The notes beneath the pieces were generated by a model, which saw only the letters and a program-made list of their open reading frames with translations, had not been told where the DNA came from and made no database searches. 64,000 nt of DNA from Mixophyes australis (Eukaryota; Chordata; Amphibia; Anura; Limnodynastidae). The DNA lies in assembly GCA_036250195.1 (NCBI GenBank), contig JAVHZZ010000003.1:333833875-333897874 (forward strand). The letters run 5' to 3'. Below are positions 24,268 to 35,710 of the stretch, one piece after another (within the stretch, counting starts at the first letter, position 1; every line of letters starts with the position of its first letter). A program made the translations under genes and the position numbers.

Positions 24268-24491
24268 GGGGGGAATACAATTCCCCCTGAATTTGCGCAG
24301 CGTTAAAACTATTACCGTTATTACGGTAGTTTTAACCTGGCTTTCTGCTCACAGCTCAGGAAGCTACGAGCAAAAACCAGGCATTGAAACTATTGTAATA
24401 ACGTTAATAAAGCGCATTGTTACCGTAACAGCGATAATAATGCGCAAGCCCCGTTACTTTTACCCGTAAGGCAGCCAATTGAACTTCCCCC
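24268..24491. mobile_element. MITE (GGGGGAAT...CAATT ends), copy 1
   Basis: The left end GGGGGAATACAATT and the right end, reverse-complemented, GGGGGAAGTTCAATTGGC are inverted copies. The interior has alternating 'attaccgttattacggtagttttaac' motifs shared with 62925-63141 and 55463-55632. The flanking base match (ACAG) is too short to be decisive. Confidence 0.75.
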
Positions 24492-25221
24492 ACAGAGTTA
24501 TAGGTGGATATGTATAATATTACACAGGAGTTGATGCAATATTTTTCAATATACTGAAAAAACAGGGACTGCGTTAAAGAAAATGTTTTCTTCTTAGGAG
24601 GCTAAAAACTGCACATTCAGCTTCAAACACCTTACGTCTGGTATAAATATAAAACCTGTTCAATATATCATGTACATATCAAAACACACTAGTGTAACAA
24701 ATTTTAAAAGATTCACAGGTGGTGTTAATTATTTCATTCTGTGAGGGGGAAAAAGTGGACAACATGCAATGATCTCGGTCTCCGGGGATTGAATTTGTGA
24801 AACACTATGGTAAAGTATATCCTTATATTTGGCTAAGTGATGTCAATTGTGTCACATGACTCATTTAGAAAGTGCTCCCTAATGAAATGCAGAAGTGTCA
24901 GTGCATATAAAAGGCACAGGGATATGATAATCCGCTCATACAAATAACGTTGTTTCAAGTTGAAATGTGTGCAGGGTTCCCTCGTTTCCTTGTGTACAAA
25001 AATAATGTACCACTTTACTGTAAAAAAAAATTGTATTAGAAGTCACCAAGGAGAATTGTGACTTGTACATGCGGTGAGTATATACACAAGAGACGAGAGG
25101 ACTCTGTTTCGCATGCCAATGTTGGATCTCAAAACAAGGTAAATGTAGTTTCCAAGAAAATATCGATGCAAAACTCATGCAAGTGTTGAATCAACGTTTT
25201 TCTGGAAATTCCGTTTTCTTC

Positions 25222-25341
<120 letters not shown>

Positions 25342-25633
25342 CAGGGGCGGACCCAGACATTTGCCCTACCCGGAGCGATTTTAGGGGGGGGGGGGGATTT
25401 AGGCCCGCCCCCTTTCTAATTTCTAAGGCTGCCGGCGGCTGCACACGGTGCAGGTCCGCTCGGCAGTGACAGTGTGCTGCCCCGCTGCTCTGATTGTGTT
25501 TAAAACACAATTAGAGCAGCCGGGCAGCACACTGTCACTGCTGAACGGACCTGCACAGTGTGCAGCCGCCGGCAGCAAGCCCCTGCTAGGGGGGGGCGAT
25601 CGCCCCGATCGCCCCCCACTGGATCCGCCACTG
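25342..25633. mobile_element. Non-autonomous hAT element (CAGKGGCGGATC family)
   Basis: The ends are CAGGGGCGGACCCAG and, reverse-complemented, CAGTGGCGGATCCAG. The flanking octamers ATATAGAC (25334-25341) and ATATAGGC (25634-25641) match at 7 of 8 positions. The centre is a 149-bp palindrome (25428-25576) around TTTAAA. Terminally related elements are at 12710 and 55310. Confidence 0.88.
25428..25576. repeat. Palindrome, about 74-bp arms
   Basis: From GCTGCCGGCGGCTGCAC to its reverse complement, GC-rich, with a few mismatches and essentially no loop. It lies inside the hAT element. Confidence 0.93.
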
Positions 25634-25914
25634 ATATAGGCCTCCCTCGTTTTCTCATGTACCATTTTAGAACAGGCAGCGCGTAGGGAGGAGGTTAACT
25701 CAAGTGCTCTGCTCTGAAAATGTTGTACAGTGTGAAAGAGGGACATAGAAAACAATAGAATCATGTGATTATTTTAAAGCAGTTTTGTAGAGATCAGCTA
25801 GAAAAGTTTGCTGATCAATTGGTTTTAATTTCAATCTGTCAGAGATTTTAGATGGAGTAGTGGCTACTGGTTGTTATTAATGTATATATAATAGTACTAG
25901 TACTTTGTTCTGCT

Positions 25915-26260
25915 CCTCCTGGTGTATCCGTTATATCTTTGTGTCATCTTCAAAAAGGCACACTTCCCTTCAATACCACTTACAACGTCACCAATAAAGA
26001 TAAGATAAAGATATTAAAAAGGCACCAGTCCAAATACAGATCCCTGGGGTACTCCAATGGTAACCTTTGGCTCCTGTGAATGCACTTCATTTACTGCAAC
26101 CAAGATCTTAACCATTCAACCATCTAAGAATCCAATCCCAAGCTTTCGAGTTTATTTACAATGTGCGACAGTGTCAAAAGCTTTACTAAAGTCTAGATAA
26201 ACTACATCTTCAGTGCCTCCTTGATCTATTACTTTAGTTACTCAGTCAAAAAAGTCACTA
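25915..26260 (-). pseudogene. CR1/L2-type LINE reverse-transcriptase fragment
   Basis: On the minus strand the sequence encodes, with frame breaks, VVYLDFSKAFDTV (codons near 26170-26205), then a segment like KLxSxGxDxxxVEWLRSWL, and then a 'GVPQGSVLGP'-type stretch (gtaccccagggatctgtatttggac near 26035). These are fingers and palm motifs of non-LTR retrotransposon reverse transcriptase. The copy has stops and indels and lacks the YxDD catalytic box region and both ends. Confidence 0.82.
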
Positions 26261-26414
26261 AGATTTCTTTGACACGATCTCCCCCAAAAACACAAAATGG
26301 CAATACTTGTACATTTTTAAAGGGTCATTCAGTGACATGTATATTACAAAAAGGTTTGCATTCAGATGTCATTAGATGGACAGAGGCATCAGTAGACATT
26401 TAGACAAGTAGATA

Positions 26415-26462
26415 CCCAATTGTAAAGCGTTACGGAATTTGCTGTTACTATATAAATAAAGG
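26415..26462 (+). repeat. SINE/LINE 3' tail remnant
   Basis: The sequence attgtaaagcgttacggaat..gctgttactatataaataaa matches the 3' tail type of LINE-tailed SINEs. Confidence 0.6.
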
Positions 26463-27099
26463 TGGCCTGCACTCACACCAAAAACTTCAATGGACAGAAC
26501 ATTCATTGTTAGCCAAGAGCGGAGTTACCAGTAAGGTAGATCTGTGCTGTAATGCTGCCTTTCTGAATCAAACAATGGAACTCGTATATATTTATGGAGA
26601 GGGCTGAAGAATCATTCCCCTTGGGGAAACTTGGTCTAACCCCGGGCTAAAGGGGACTGCGCAATACTTGCAGCAGAGGTGGTGCCCAAGACCCATTTAT
26701 ATAAATATCAAAGTTATATAAATAATATTTAAATGTTATATTAGTGAAGTGGGAGAAATATGTAAAACAGACAGTTCAAATAGGCCAATATTTGCCCGTC
26801 CCACACAAGTGTGTATGTATAATACTCACATTGATGCAGATTTGGTTGGCCAAAACATGTCTTGACAATGCAATTGAAAGTCCACATTCTCAGAAAATTA
26901 TGAGGACAGATTTTGGCCCTGGCAAAGAATACATGTAGAGATGGAAATATGATGGCAGACGATTTAAGCTAAGTAATGAAGTTAGAGAACCGTATAGACT
27001 GATTAATTATATTTGGAATTAAATAGGAGAAAGCAAATGCACCAATGGCAAAATTACAAAATCCTACATTAAGACAGCTCTCTAAAGACTTTGGCCAAA

Positions 27100-27385
27100 A
27101 TTGGTGACAACTAGGACAGTTGTGAATGGATCATTAGAAAATAGACTGAAAATGACTGGAAAAGAATGTTAATGCTATAAATAGTAATATAGGAGCAAAA
27201 ACAGATAAAAAAATGACATTATTTTACCTGCTTTTCACAATTTTTAATTAAACCCAGAAATTAAAACCAAAACAAAAACCTTTTGTGATTTTTTTGCAAA
27301 ACCTGTTACAAAACCAAAACAAAACACGTTTTAGAACCAAAACCACATTCAAAACCAAAATACGGTGGTCAGCGCACAATTCATT
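27100..27385 (+). mobile_element. Diverged 3' end of the ZBED-type hAT family
   Basis: Blocks match the right end of the element at 50252-54160: 'aatataggagcaaaaacag', 'aaaaccaaaac' runs, and 'cggtggtcagcg' in place of 'cgggggtcagtgagc'. Only the last 270 bp or so are represented. No boundary or target duplication was found. Confidence 0.6.
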
Positions 27386-27419
27386 ATATATATATACACC
27401 ATATACTTGTATGTTAAAT

Positions 27420-27451
27420 AGGCTTTCCCATGCAAAGGCGTGGGAAAGCCT
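27420..27451. repeat. Short hairpin
   Basis: AGGCTTTCCCA and TGGGAAAGCCT are 11-bp complementary arms around a 10-nt loop. Confidence 0.8.
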
Positions 27452-30017
27452 TTGCCATTGAATCTTGCCACTGACAGGGTTACTGTCAGGGAATAACCAC
27501 TTGATGGCTACAGTGAAACTAAAAAAAAAAATCTCTATCGCCGACAAGAAGTCTTATTTTCACTAAATCCGTTTCCCTGGAGATACGTCAGTTAAAACAA
27601 TAGACAGGTTTTTATTCAAACAGACGTGCAGATATAGGAAACCAATAGTAAGTTGTGTGTTAAACACTAAAAGTTGTTTTTTGTTTATTTTTCGATGATA
27701 GCGACCCTTTAAGAGACACGAAAAACTTGTTTTGAAGATTAGGTCCTTTAATTATGTTGCTCTGTTTTTCACTGCACCCACCATACTAACATATTACATA
27801 GCTCATTGTGATCATCATGTTCTGCAGCTCCAAACGTCAAACATACAAGGCAGTCCCGTATGTTCGCCACCTAATAACGAATTTGCAGAAACCATGCAAA
27901 GAAAATGTAAAGTCCCATTTTACCATTCTGCAATGAGAAAAACCCTCTGTTGGCCAAATTAAAGCGGCCTGGTGGCCACACTTGAGTACCTCTCGTCTGT
28001 CTGCTTTTACAAATTAATTCTAAGAGGCCATAGCTCACGTAAACTGTTACACGGAAACAATCTGTTTAAACATTACCATCTAATGAATACCAAGGTGCTT
28101 AATAGAATATGTACCAAATTAATGTCAGAAAGAATCTCAAAACTACTTGGTAACCACTCCATTACAAATCAGGGGGCACGCCACTTTAATTCAAATTGAT
28201 ATTTAATACGGCATGTGTTCTTTATCAAAATTGCTATTAAGAAGAGATGCATATTTTTCATGTCTTCCTTGATGGAATGACTAAGACCATATTCGGCTGA
28301 AGTGTTGACAGAAACATTTGAATTCCTGCATACTAAAGAGGGAACCAGAAGATACTTCTGCATTGCAGTGACAAATAAACTGACAAACAGACTGATTAAC
28401 TTTGCTCCATCTCGCATTACGGTAATAGAGAGCAGGTGTAAACGTTATCAGACAATAACATTGCAACACAAAAATGATTATGCAGCTTAATCACTGAGAG
28501 AAGCAACAGAATAATACACTTTCCTTAGACATCTGCAGGATGCTCTAGAACTATGGTAAAGTAACAGAGGACTAACCCAATTGAATTTGTATAGGATGGT
28601 TATTGTGTTGACGATCCATAGGAGGTTATGGTTCAAACAGCTGTCAGCTGGATGGTTTAATAATTTTCTGCCATGTTGTTAGCACTATGAGTTTTGTTTT
28701 TGCCGTTTACTAAAATCGACGACTATGCTGTGTATTGATTGCATCCTGACTGTTGCAATGTTTCTGTACCCAATACATTGCAATTGAAGGCATTGTTAAG
28801 TGCAGCAGATAAGTAAATGTGAGGAAATAGGAACACAAGTAGATGGGATGGGGAGAAACAATGTATTGTGAGATGAAATAAAGAAATAAGGACAATGGAA
28901 TGATTGGAGTGAGCATGAAACAAGAATGGATATAATGATGAAGTAGGTGGAATATTATAATCAAAATTACATAAATGGATAAAGCACTGGCATTATAGAG
29001 AAAGGTGAAATACGTCAGGGGCAACTACCTTTTTGGAAGTGGAAAATGTATAAAAATGTATAAGGTAAAGTTGAATATGAACCACAATGAGGGTTGAACA
29101 GAATTTTTTATGATCTCCATTTCTCCGTGTATGTATTATTATTTACAATAATGAATTCTACTAGCAAGTGTATAACAAACACGTTGGTATTTTTTAGTCT
29201 GCTTTTCAATTTCTTTTTTTAATTGCTCTTGAAAATGATTTATTCAGAACCTTGCACAACATGTAACGTGTTTGGACATTATACTGTTGAAATTGGTTTC
29301 ATAACATTTCTTAATACAACTCACCTGATTTTCTCTAGTCATACCAGTACATCTTAAACAAAAACACATACCTTAAGACAAGCTCATATAACCAGGCCTT
29401 TTGAGACACCAAAAATATAGAAGAGGAGGTACCATTTTTTAAAAATAAAATACATAACACAATACAATAGAAATGATATAACATTTCGTGGGGCTTTGTG
29501 GCAGTGTACAGGGTGTGTTCAGTGCATCAAGCAAACACTCGACAAAACTGGAAACGTTGCCTATATGTGAACTTTGATCAGATATTGAACCTTTGCACCA
29601 CTAGGGACCACTGAACACAAGATACAGGGGTGCACACAGCCATCTGTTTAGAAAAGCCAGAACAAAACGCCCAACATTTCACTGCCTGTTGTAAATGGTC
29701 TTAACTATCTTGTCATCATTACATCTATACTAAAATGCCTCCGAATGGCTATAAAATGGACCATGCGCAATACGAAACATTTACAGATTTATAATTCAAT
29801 GCGGCATCAAAAATATATTGGGATACATGCAAACGTTGTACATAATTATTTTTTTAAAATCGCTCTATGGAACACTGTGAACATTCACTGCTTACTAGGT
29901 ACATAGCTGTGATGAAATACAACATTACTTGTACGATATATTACACTTACCAAATGATCATATGCATATTATTTAAAGTAATACTTTAGTAAATTAAATA
30001 TTTTGACAACCATACAT
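27452..30017. other. Intronic sequence, nothing identified
   Basis: AT-rich; the short reading frames show no recognisable domain. Confidence 0.4.
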
Positions 30018-30673
30018 TAGGAGCCTGATTCATCTTCAGATGCAAGTGTCTTTGCGTGCCGTATCTGCACATGTTTAGAAGGAGCTCCGCACATGCTCAG
30101 AAAAAGACTTTACACCAATGAACGCAAGTGCATGCAATTCATTTCTAGACACAAATGACACTCACGATTGCCTACGACTTGAAGGGTGGAACGTGAATGG
30201 GAAGGGACGAATGAACGTAGGCAATGTACAGTAAGGGTGTGCCAACGCAGATGTGGGGGCGATTTAAGTTCTGGGTTTCTATTAATTATGTGCTTTTTCG
30301 CCGTATCATTTGCACCAGCTACGAGGCAGGTGTAAGCACCAACTGATAATGATGACGGCACCGCCTTTATATTAAAAACTACACGTATGGGAGCCACTAG
30401 ATAGCCCAGAACATGTGTATGTAAGGAAGAGAAACTTTAAATACAGATTGAAAGTACAGTACGCATTAAGAACATCTTCATTTATCTATTTAATGCATAT
30501 AAAAAAATTAGTTATGAATATAGTATTAGGAGCTGGTAATTTCTTTATATATTTTTTTTTTATGCATTCTGATGAGACTTTATATTAAATACAGTCGGAA
30601 ATACACTCAAGTTCTGTGCATCTTTTAAATGCAAGTTGCGTGCAGGTTGCATCTGAAGATGAATCAGGCTCTA
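30018..30673. mobile_element. TIR transposon, TA-flanked, non-coding
   Basis: The ends are inverted: GGAGCCTGATTCATCTTCAG on the left and GAGCCTGATTCATCTTCAGA on the right (reverse-complemented), both continuing into TGCAA. Both ends abut TA. The 656-bp interior has no transposase. The right end lies about 290 bp from the MACROD2-like exon. Confidence 0.8.
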
Positions 30674-30960
30674 TGTGCTTAAACAGCACACCCATAGCCT
30701 ACACATAGAGTCTGCCATTCTGAAATGGGTTTTGTGGGCTGAAATGGTAACCATTAAAGAAGCAAATAAATCGCATAGTAAGACAAAATCTTTTAAATGC
30801 ATAAGTTTAGGAGAAAATGCTTTGATAGGTGCCTTTAACTCCTAGGTTGGTATAATAACTGTGTTAATGAACATACCACAATTCTGACAGACGCAGTTAA
30901 TTTATATGCTATTTATAGGCAAGGCACAAGAAGTCCAAACATAAACACCAGGCGACTTAC

Positions 30961-31053
30961 CTGCATTTACAATGACATCTACTTCAAGCTGGGTGATGTC
31001 TCCTTTGTAAAGTGACACTTTGTCACACAAGCTGTTTATTTCTTGATTTTCAT
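30961..31053 (-). CDS. MACROD2: MACROD2-like internal exon (start of macro domain)
   Basis: This is one internal exon of a macro-domain protein, a family that binds ADP-ribose and removes mono-ADP-ribose from proteins. Read on the minus strand, the exon follows a pyrimidine-rich acceptor (tttttctttttacag) and ends at a consensus donor (GCAG|gtaagt). The open frame reads ENQEINSLCDKVSLYKGDIT, then QLEVDVIVNA. The segment KVSLYxGDITxLEVDxIVNA is the first strand of the macro domain in MACROD1/2. SLY(K/R)GDIT and the preceding ENxQE fit MACROD2 better than MACROD1. The exon enters with a split codon (..AT) and leaves after one base (G), so both boundaries are phase 1; the following 'AN' of the NAAN motif must lie on the next exon, toward lower coordinates. 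That exon is not in the window, which fits the very large introns of MACROD2. MACROD1 is the alternative. Confidence 0.84.
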
Positions 31054-32579
31054 CTGTAAAAAGAAAAATGTCTGTCATGAGTTATAAAAGTAAAAAACCA
31101 AACAACATCAAAATACCAATGTTTAGTTCCTGGAAAGAAATCTAATTCACTGCCTCTTATAGGAAACAATGTCATCGTTGCAACTTAGAACACAGGTCAA
31201 AAATGGCACTATAATGAGGATGGCATAATAAAGAGGGTTGTATATAATGCAATAGACTATAATGTACTGTTAAGAGACTATGCGACTGACATTATAAAGA
31301 AGATGTACCAGTCATTAAAGCAGCGTTCCCGATTATTAATACCATTGTAACTGATATGCTGCTTGTTCTTAGTGGAGCCCCAAAAACACTGATGCCCGAG
31401 TCATTAAGGAAAGGAATAAAAAAAAAAGTAGTAAATGTTCTCCGTGACAAACCATGTTACAATGCAAGGGGTGCAAATTAGCTTAGCTTATTTTTTTGCA
31501 CATAAGTTAATACTGGCTGCTTTTTCAACTAGCACAAAAATACTTGATAGCTTTATTTTTACACTGATATTTAAAGTTTATTTGGGTGATGCCCTACCCC
31601 AACTATAAATCTGTCCCATTTTAAATTTACCTCCCCCTGCAATGCAACATGGTTTTGCCCAGGTGCAAAGTTTCTCCTTCTTTACGCTTTCCTTAATGAC
31701 AAAGTTTTTCTCATGGCTCCACAGTTTTTGTAGTATAGCACCAAAGTAGGTTTATTGCTCACCATTCTTAAAGGGCTGTTGAAAGGAGTATGAGCGGACG
31801 GACCAATAAGACGCTGCAAGCCCCATGCTTGCAGCTTATTATTGGCCAGCACAGGCACGCCCTCATAGGCTGTAGTATTAGAACCAGAGGAGCCCCAGTG
31901 TACAGAGTTCCCAGGGTGTGATTCTTGCCATGTACTCTTTCTCTTGGCTTAATAAAATACTTTATATCAGAGGTAATAAACATGCACGGATGGAGGATTG
32001 TAGTGCCACACAACACGAACACACCCTGTAGACACTCACATTACAATTTCAACAGCATCAGGGGAATATTTCAGCTCAGCCAACTCCTCTGCAGCCATGT
32101 GTCAGCAACTTTGAGGTAGGAGGCCCCTCCCAAAAATATACAGACATTAACAACAACACACAGTAGTGATGTGAGCCTTCTGTCAAACTGTTGAGGGGAG
32201 AATGTGCAAAACAGGTTACATACCAAACTGATTTGGTCAGGACCTTATGATTAACAAGAAAGGTGAAGAAAAACAAAAACCATGACTAGATAGAGGGTAA
32301 CACCAGTCAAAAATCATTATGCTGGATACTATAACTTCTTGGAGAAATTGTTGATACTGGAAACCTGTGCCTGAAATCGCCTGTAGAAACCACGGTTGCT
32401 GTAATTTGAAAGATTTGTTGGAAGTAACACATGCCCCAAGCAGCAGAATCCTAAATGCACCTAATAACTCAACACCTAGCTATGCATGGCTACAGTTGTA
32501 AAATCTACATACACATTTAAACAGAGAAATCTGGTTAAAAAAAAAATACAGGTGCTTCAATGCATAACAAAAAAATGCA
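31054..32579. other. Intronic sequence upstream of the exon
   Basis: The acceptor pyrimidine tract is at 31054-31070. An 8-bp stem (gctgcaag/cttgcagc) lies at about 31813-31835. Nothing else was recognised. Confidence 0.4.
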
Positions 32580-32746
32580 TCAAAAACGCAAAGGTGTGCA
32601 ATTACCCTAAGCACAGATACATATGGCACTTGGTTTGAGTAGACACTGTATGGACTGAACTGAATGGACAGCCCATTAAACCTTGAAGTGGATGTGCTAG
32701 ACCACAGTTCCACTTCAGTCAGCTAAGTACAGAAAACAGAGCCTAC

Positions 32747-33136
32747 GGGTGTAGTACCTATTAACGGTACTGACTAGCCCGACAGAGAAGACGACATGAG
32801 GAGTTCGATTCATTAGTAGGGGGTTAAGGTTATTAGGGTTAGGGTTAGGATTAGGATTAGGGTTAACCCGAAATCCTAACCCCAATACCCTTAATCCATA
32901 AAATAGTACTTACATGACGTACATGAGAAGCGGGTCCGTCCATCGCCGCTTTAAGCCAAATCGCGGTTGGTGATGACATTATTTTCTACAGTCGGCAAGA
33001 GAGTGAGTCGTGATCTGAAGCAATCTGCATTCTGGCAAGTAGGTTTTTTTGCATCTCGGTCTACTATTGAATTGGACTCCTCATGTTGTTGTCTTCTCTG
33101 TCGGGGTAGTCAGTACCGCAAAACTGACTACCACCG
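32747..33136. mobile_element. TIR element carrying telomere-like repeats
   Basis: The element is flanked by near-matching octamers GAGCCTAC (32739-32746) and GAGTCTAC (33137-33144), 7 of 8 bases. Inverted ends share GGTACTGACTA, CCCGACAGAGAAGAC and ACATGAGGAGT (left 32765-32815, right 33066-33117 inverted). The interior contains (TTAGGG)-like units at about 32824-32897. The 8-bp duplication suggests the hAT or P type; the family is not identified. Confidence 0.75.
32824..32897. repeat. Telomere-like repeats, head to head
   Basis: The plus strand reads TTAGGG/TTAGGA units (ttattagggttagggttagg...attagggtt), then switches at 'aacccgaaatcctaacccc' to the complementary orientation ending 'acccttaatcc'. 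The block is a degenerate inverted telomere-like array inside a transposon. Confidence 0.85.
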
Positions 33137-33659
33137 GAGTCTACAGTGGGCACAGGCTCACCAAAACTGGAAAGCTGAAGATTTCTGCCATTACATGCAG
33201 ATGTTAGGGTCAGAATTTGCCATAAACAGCAAAAACCATGGATCCATCATGCCTTGTGTTAACGGTGCAGGCTGGTGGTGGTGTAAGGAACGTTACGTTG
33301 GCACACGAGGCCTCTTAGTACCAACTGCATTGTTTAAATGTCACAGCCTACATGAGTACTGTTGCTGACCATGCGGATCCCTTATTGCTACAAAGCCCAC
33401 CTTGTAATGACTACTTCCAGCAGACTAATGATCCAGTCGCAAAGTGCACATCATCTCAAGCTAGTTTGAAACACATGACAATGAGTTTAGTGTACACCAA
33501 TAGCCTCCACATTCACCAGTTCTCAATCCAAATAACACCTCTGGGATGTGGTGGAACAGGAGATTTGCAGCAGACAAATCTATAGCAACTGTGTGATGCC
33601 ATCATGTCAACATGGACCAGGATCTCTAAGGAATGTTTCCAGTGCCTTGTTGGTGATTA

Positions 33660-35637
33660 GATTGGTCCTGGAGAGCATATGCAGGTTAATGCACCTCCTT
33701 GCTTGCGCTTTCCTCTGCCCTAGTTACCTTCTTCGTTATACTAAATTGACAAGCTCCAAGAATGTTTTTATTTTTGGTTGTCACATTCACTCAATATGAC
33801 CATCAATTCTAAATATAGCACTAAGTACACTATATGACTTGTGCGTACATACTGTAAATCTATAGTTTAGACGACAATTACAAATTTATTTTTAACAGAG
33901 ATCTGGGCTGGCCAGTTCTCTACAAAAACATCTTTCTTGGGGAAAAGATGGAGGTTAACAGTCAAGACAAGAATAGAGCAACATCAGAAATGCATGATTC
34001 AGACAAGTGGGCCAAGTAAGGTCTTTATCTGCTGTATCAATTATGCCCGACACATAATATTAGAAAAAAAAATACATGCCAGAAATAATTGGGCATTCGT
34101 GCCAGATGAATAAAGCAGCATAATTTGACTAAAAAATTCAAACTAGATATTTTTAGTTTTCAGTAATTAAAAAACAAACAGATTCCCACTGTTAACTCAC
34201 TCAACCTGGTAGAAGCCGCTCCTGCTGACCTCACTAAGATTTCTATGTTCGATTTTCTCTTCTTGTGATCTCTTGGATTCCGACTCTCATTGCCTTTAAA
34301 GCTGCCTCCCAGTCTCTTTCAGATAATGTAGCCATCTTCTCTTTCCAGTACTTCCAGAAGGCATTGAAAGCAAATACCAATGTGCTGGAGGCAGCTGGTG
34401 TCTATACGCATTATGCTGGAAGGTGGAGGCAAGGGTGCCTTTTGATTTCATATGTCCCTGTAGAGCCGGATGTGATGCTACTTAACACCCACCCCCCCCC
34501 CCCCCCACCCCCACACACACCCTCTTCTCTTTACCCTACCTGCAACATCTCTCTTACTCTATTTCAGGGGAAAATTTGCGGTTCTTCCTCCTGAACTGTG
34601 AGACTTCTACTGCTCACAGAGCAGGACTTGCGATAGGCTCCCTGCTACATTCTTGACCCACCGGCTGATTCCTATTGGGCGATTTACAGCAGATTCCGAA
34701 CATCAGATAGTGTCACTTCAGTTCACATACATGATTTTAAGGAGTGTTATTTAACGAACAACACACATCTATCTGTCTCTTCCATGGGAGCGTGTTGCTT
34801 TCCCCAATTGGCAAAACAGCAGCAGATAGTACCTCTTAACATTATTTTAAATTACCCTTCATTAGTTATGTAGTGTACCATCCCCACACTCCTTATGTCT
34901 TAAATTTATTCGTTTTATTATTCATTTATATAATTTAAAAGGGACTCTAATCTTAACAGCTTAATTGTGCTTATGTAACGCATACAGCATCATATACTTA
35001 GAGATATATAGTGCTGAGGTGGGCACCGGTGACACAAGCGTTCACAATACTGGGTACTGGCTAATGTGATGGCCGTCAGTGGGGGCATGGTGCGAAAACA
35101 CCAGTAATTGGGAAGCCAAGTGGGAGCCAGAGTCTATAAAGACTTTGGTTTCCTCCCTTAGAGCTGGTGACCATATTGTCTGGGACAGAAGACAGGACTT
35201 CTCCCCCGACATCTATTCATCATAAATGTGCAAGTTAAAACACACTTTTTTGTTACATTTATAACAACCTAACAGGTCAGCTGAGAGACAGCTTTGAACC
35301 TTTGGAAACTAGATGACTTGAAAATACTTGGTCCAAGTATACATTTTAGGTTTCTATTTTAGTTGAAAACTCTTTTTGGTCTTGCTTCTATAATTGGATC
35401 TATCATTTCTTTCAATAATGTACTGGGAAAACCCTGTTGAGTAAAATGCAGCAACATTGTGTCAACCTGCACGAGAAAATCATCATCTTTGGAGCAATTC
35501 CCTCTCAAACAGTTAAACTGGCTTTTGGGAATATTATCCACAGGTTTATTAAAAAAAAATGTACCTGGTGCAAATTAAGTGTGTGAGTGAATTGTAAATT
35601 GAAAGTGTTGTGATTCAAATTCTAGCGCCATTTCCTT
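33660..35637. other. Intronic sequence, nothing identified
   Basis: A poly-C/CA tract lies at 34492-34520. The open frame at 34265-34594 (plus) ends in the simple-sequence tract and is not recognised. Confidence 0.4.
34492..34520. repeat. Poly-C then CA-rich tract
   Basis: 15 C followed by A and short CA units. Confidence 0.93.
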
Positions 35638-35710
35638 TTAAGGCGGCAATGCCATGACCCGCCGTCTGTATAATGTAATCTAAGCGGCGGGTCCGGCCAT
35701 TGCCGTTTTA
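35638..35710. repeat. Imperfect inverted repeat related to the 32.75-kb element
   Basis: Arms at 35638-35663 and 35684-35710 are imperfect reverse complements built on GGCGGGTCcGGCCATTGCCG. The sequence gcgggtccg-ccat-gccg-ttta also occurs at 32933-32956 inside the telomere-repeat transposon, so this may be a diverged relative. Confidence 0.5.

Larger units (their letters stand above)
32580..33655 (+). mobile_element. Tc1-like element remnant, split by another transposon
   Basis: The two parts (about 32580-32746 and 33137-33655) match consecutive stretches of a Tc1-type transposase gene, separated by a 390-bp element with an 8-bp target duplication. Neither terminal repeat of the Tc1 is preserved. 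Confidence 0.82.
32620..33655 (+). pseudogene. Tc1-type transposase pseudogene, interrupted
   Basis: The left piece contains 'aaaccttgaagtggatgtgctagaccacag' and the right piece 'cacaggctcaccaaaactgg', both typical of Tc1-type transposase genes of fish and amphibians. In the right piece the catalytic Asp of the QQDN motif is replaced (cag act aat at 33421-33429, giving QTN) and the Glu region reads aatccaaataacacc, so the Glu codon is lost. Numerous indels break the frame. It is clearly dead, and older than the element inserted in it. Confidence 0.82.

Noticed and set aside
32824..32897. Chromosome end or fusion point
   Set aside because: The telomere-like units are few, degenerate, and enclosed within a transposon with inverted ends and a target duplication.
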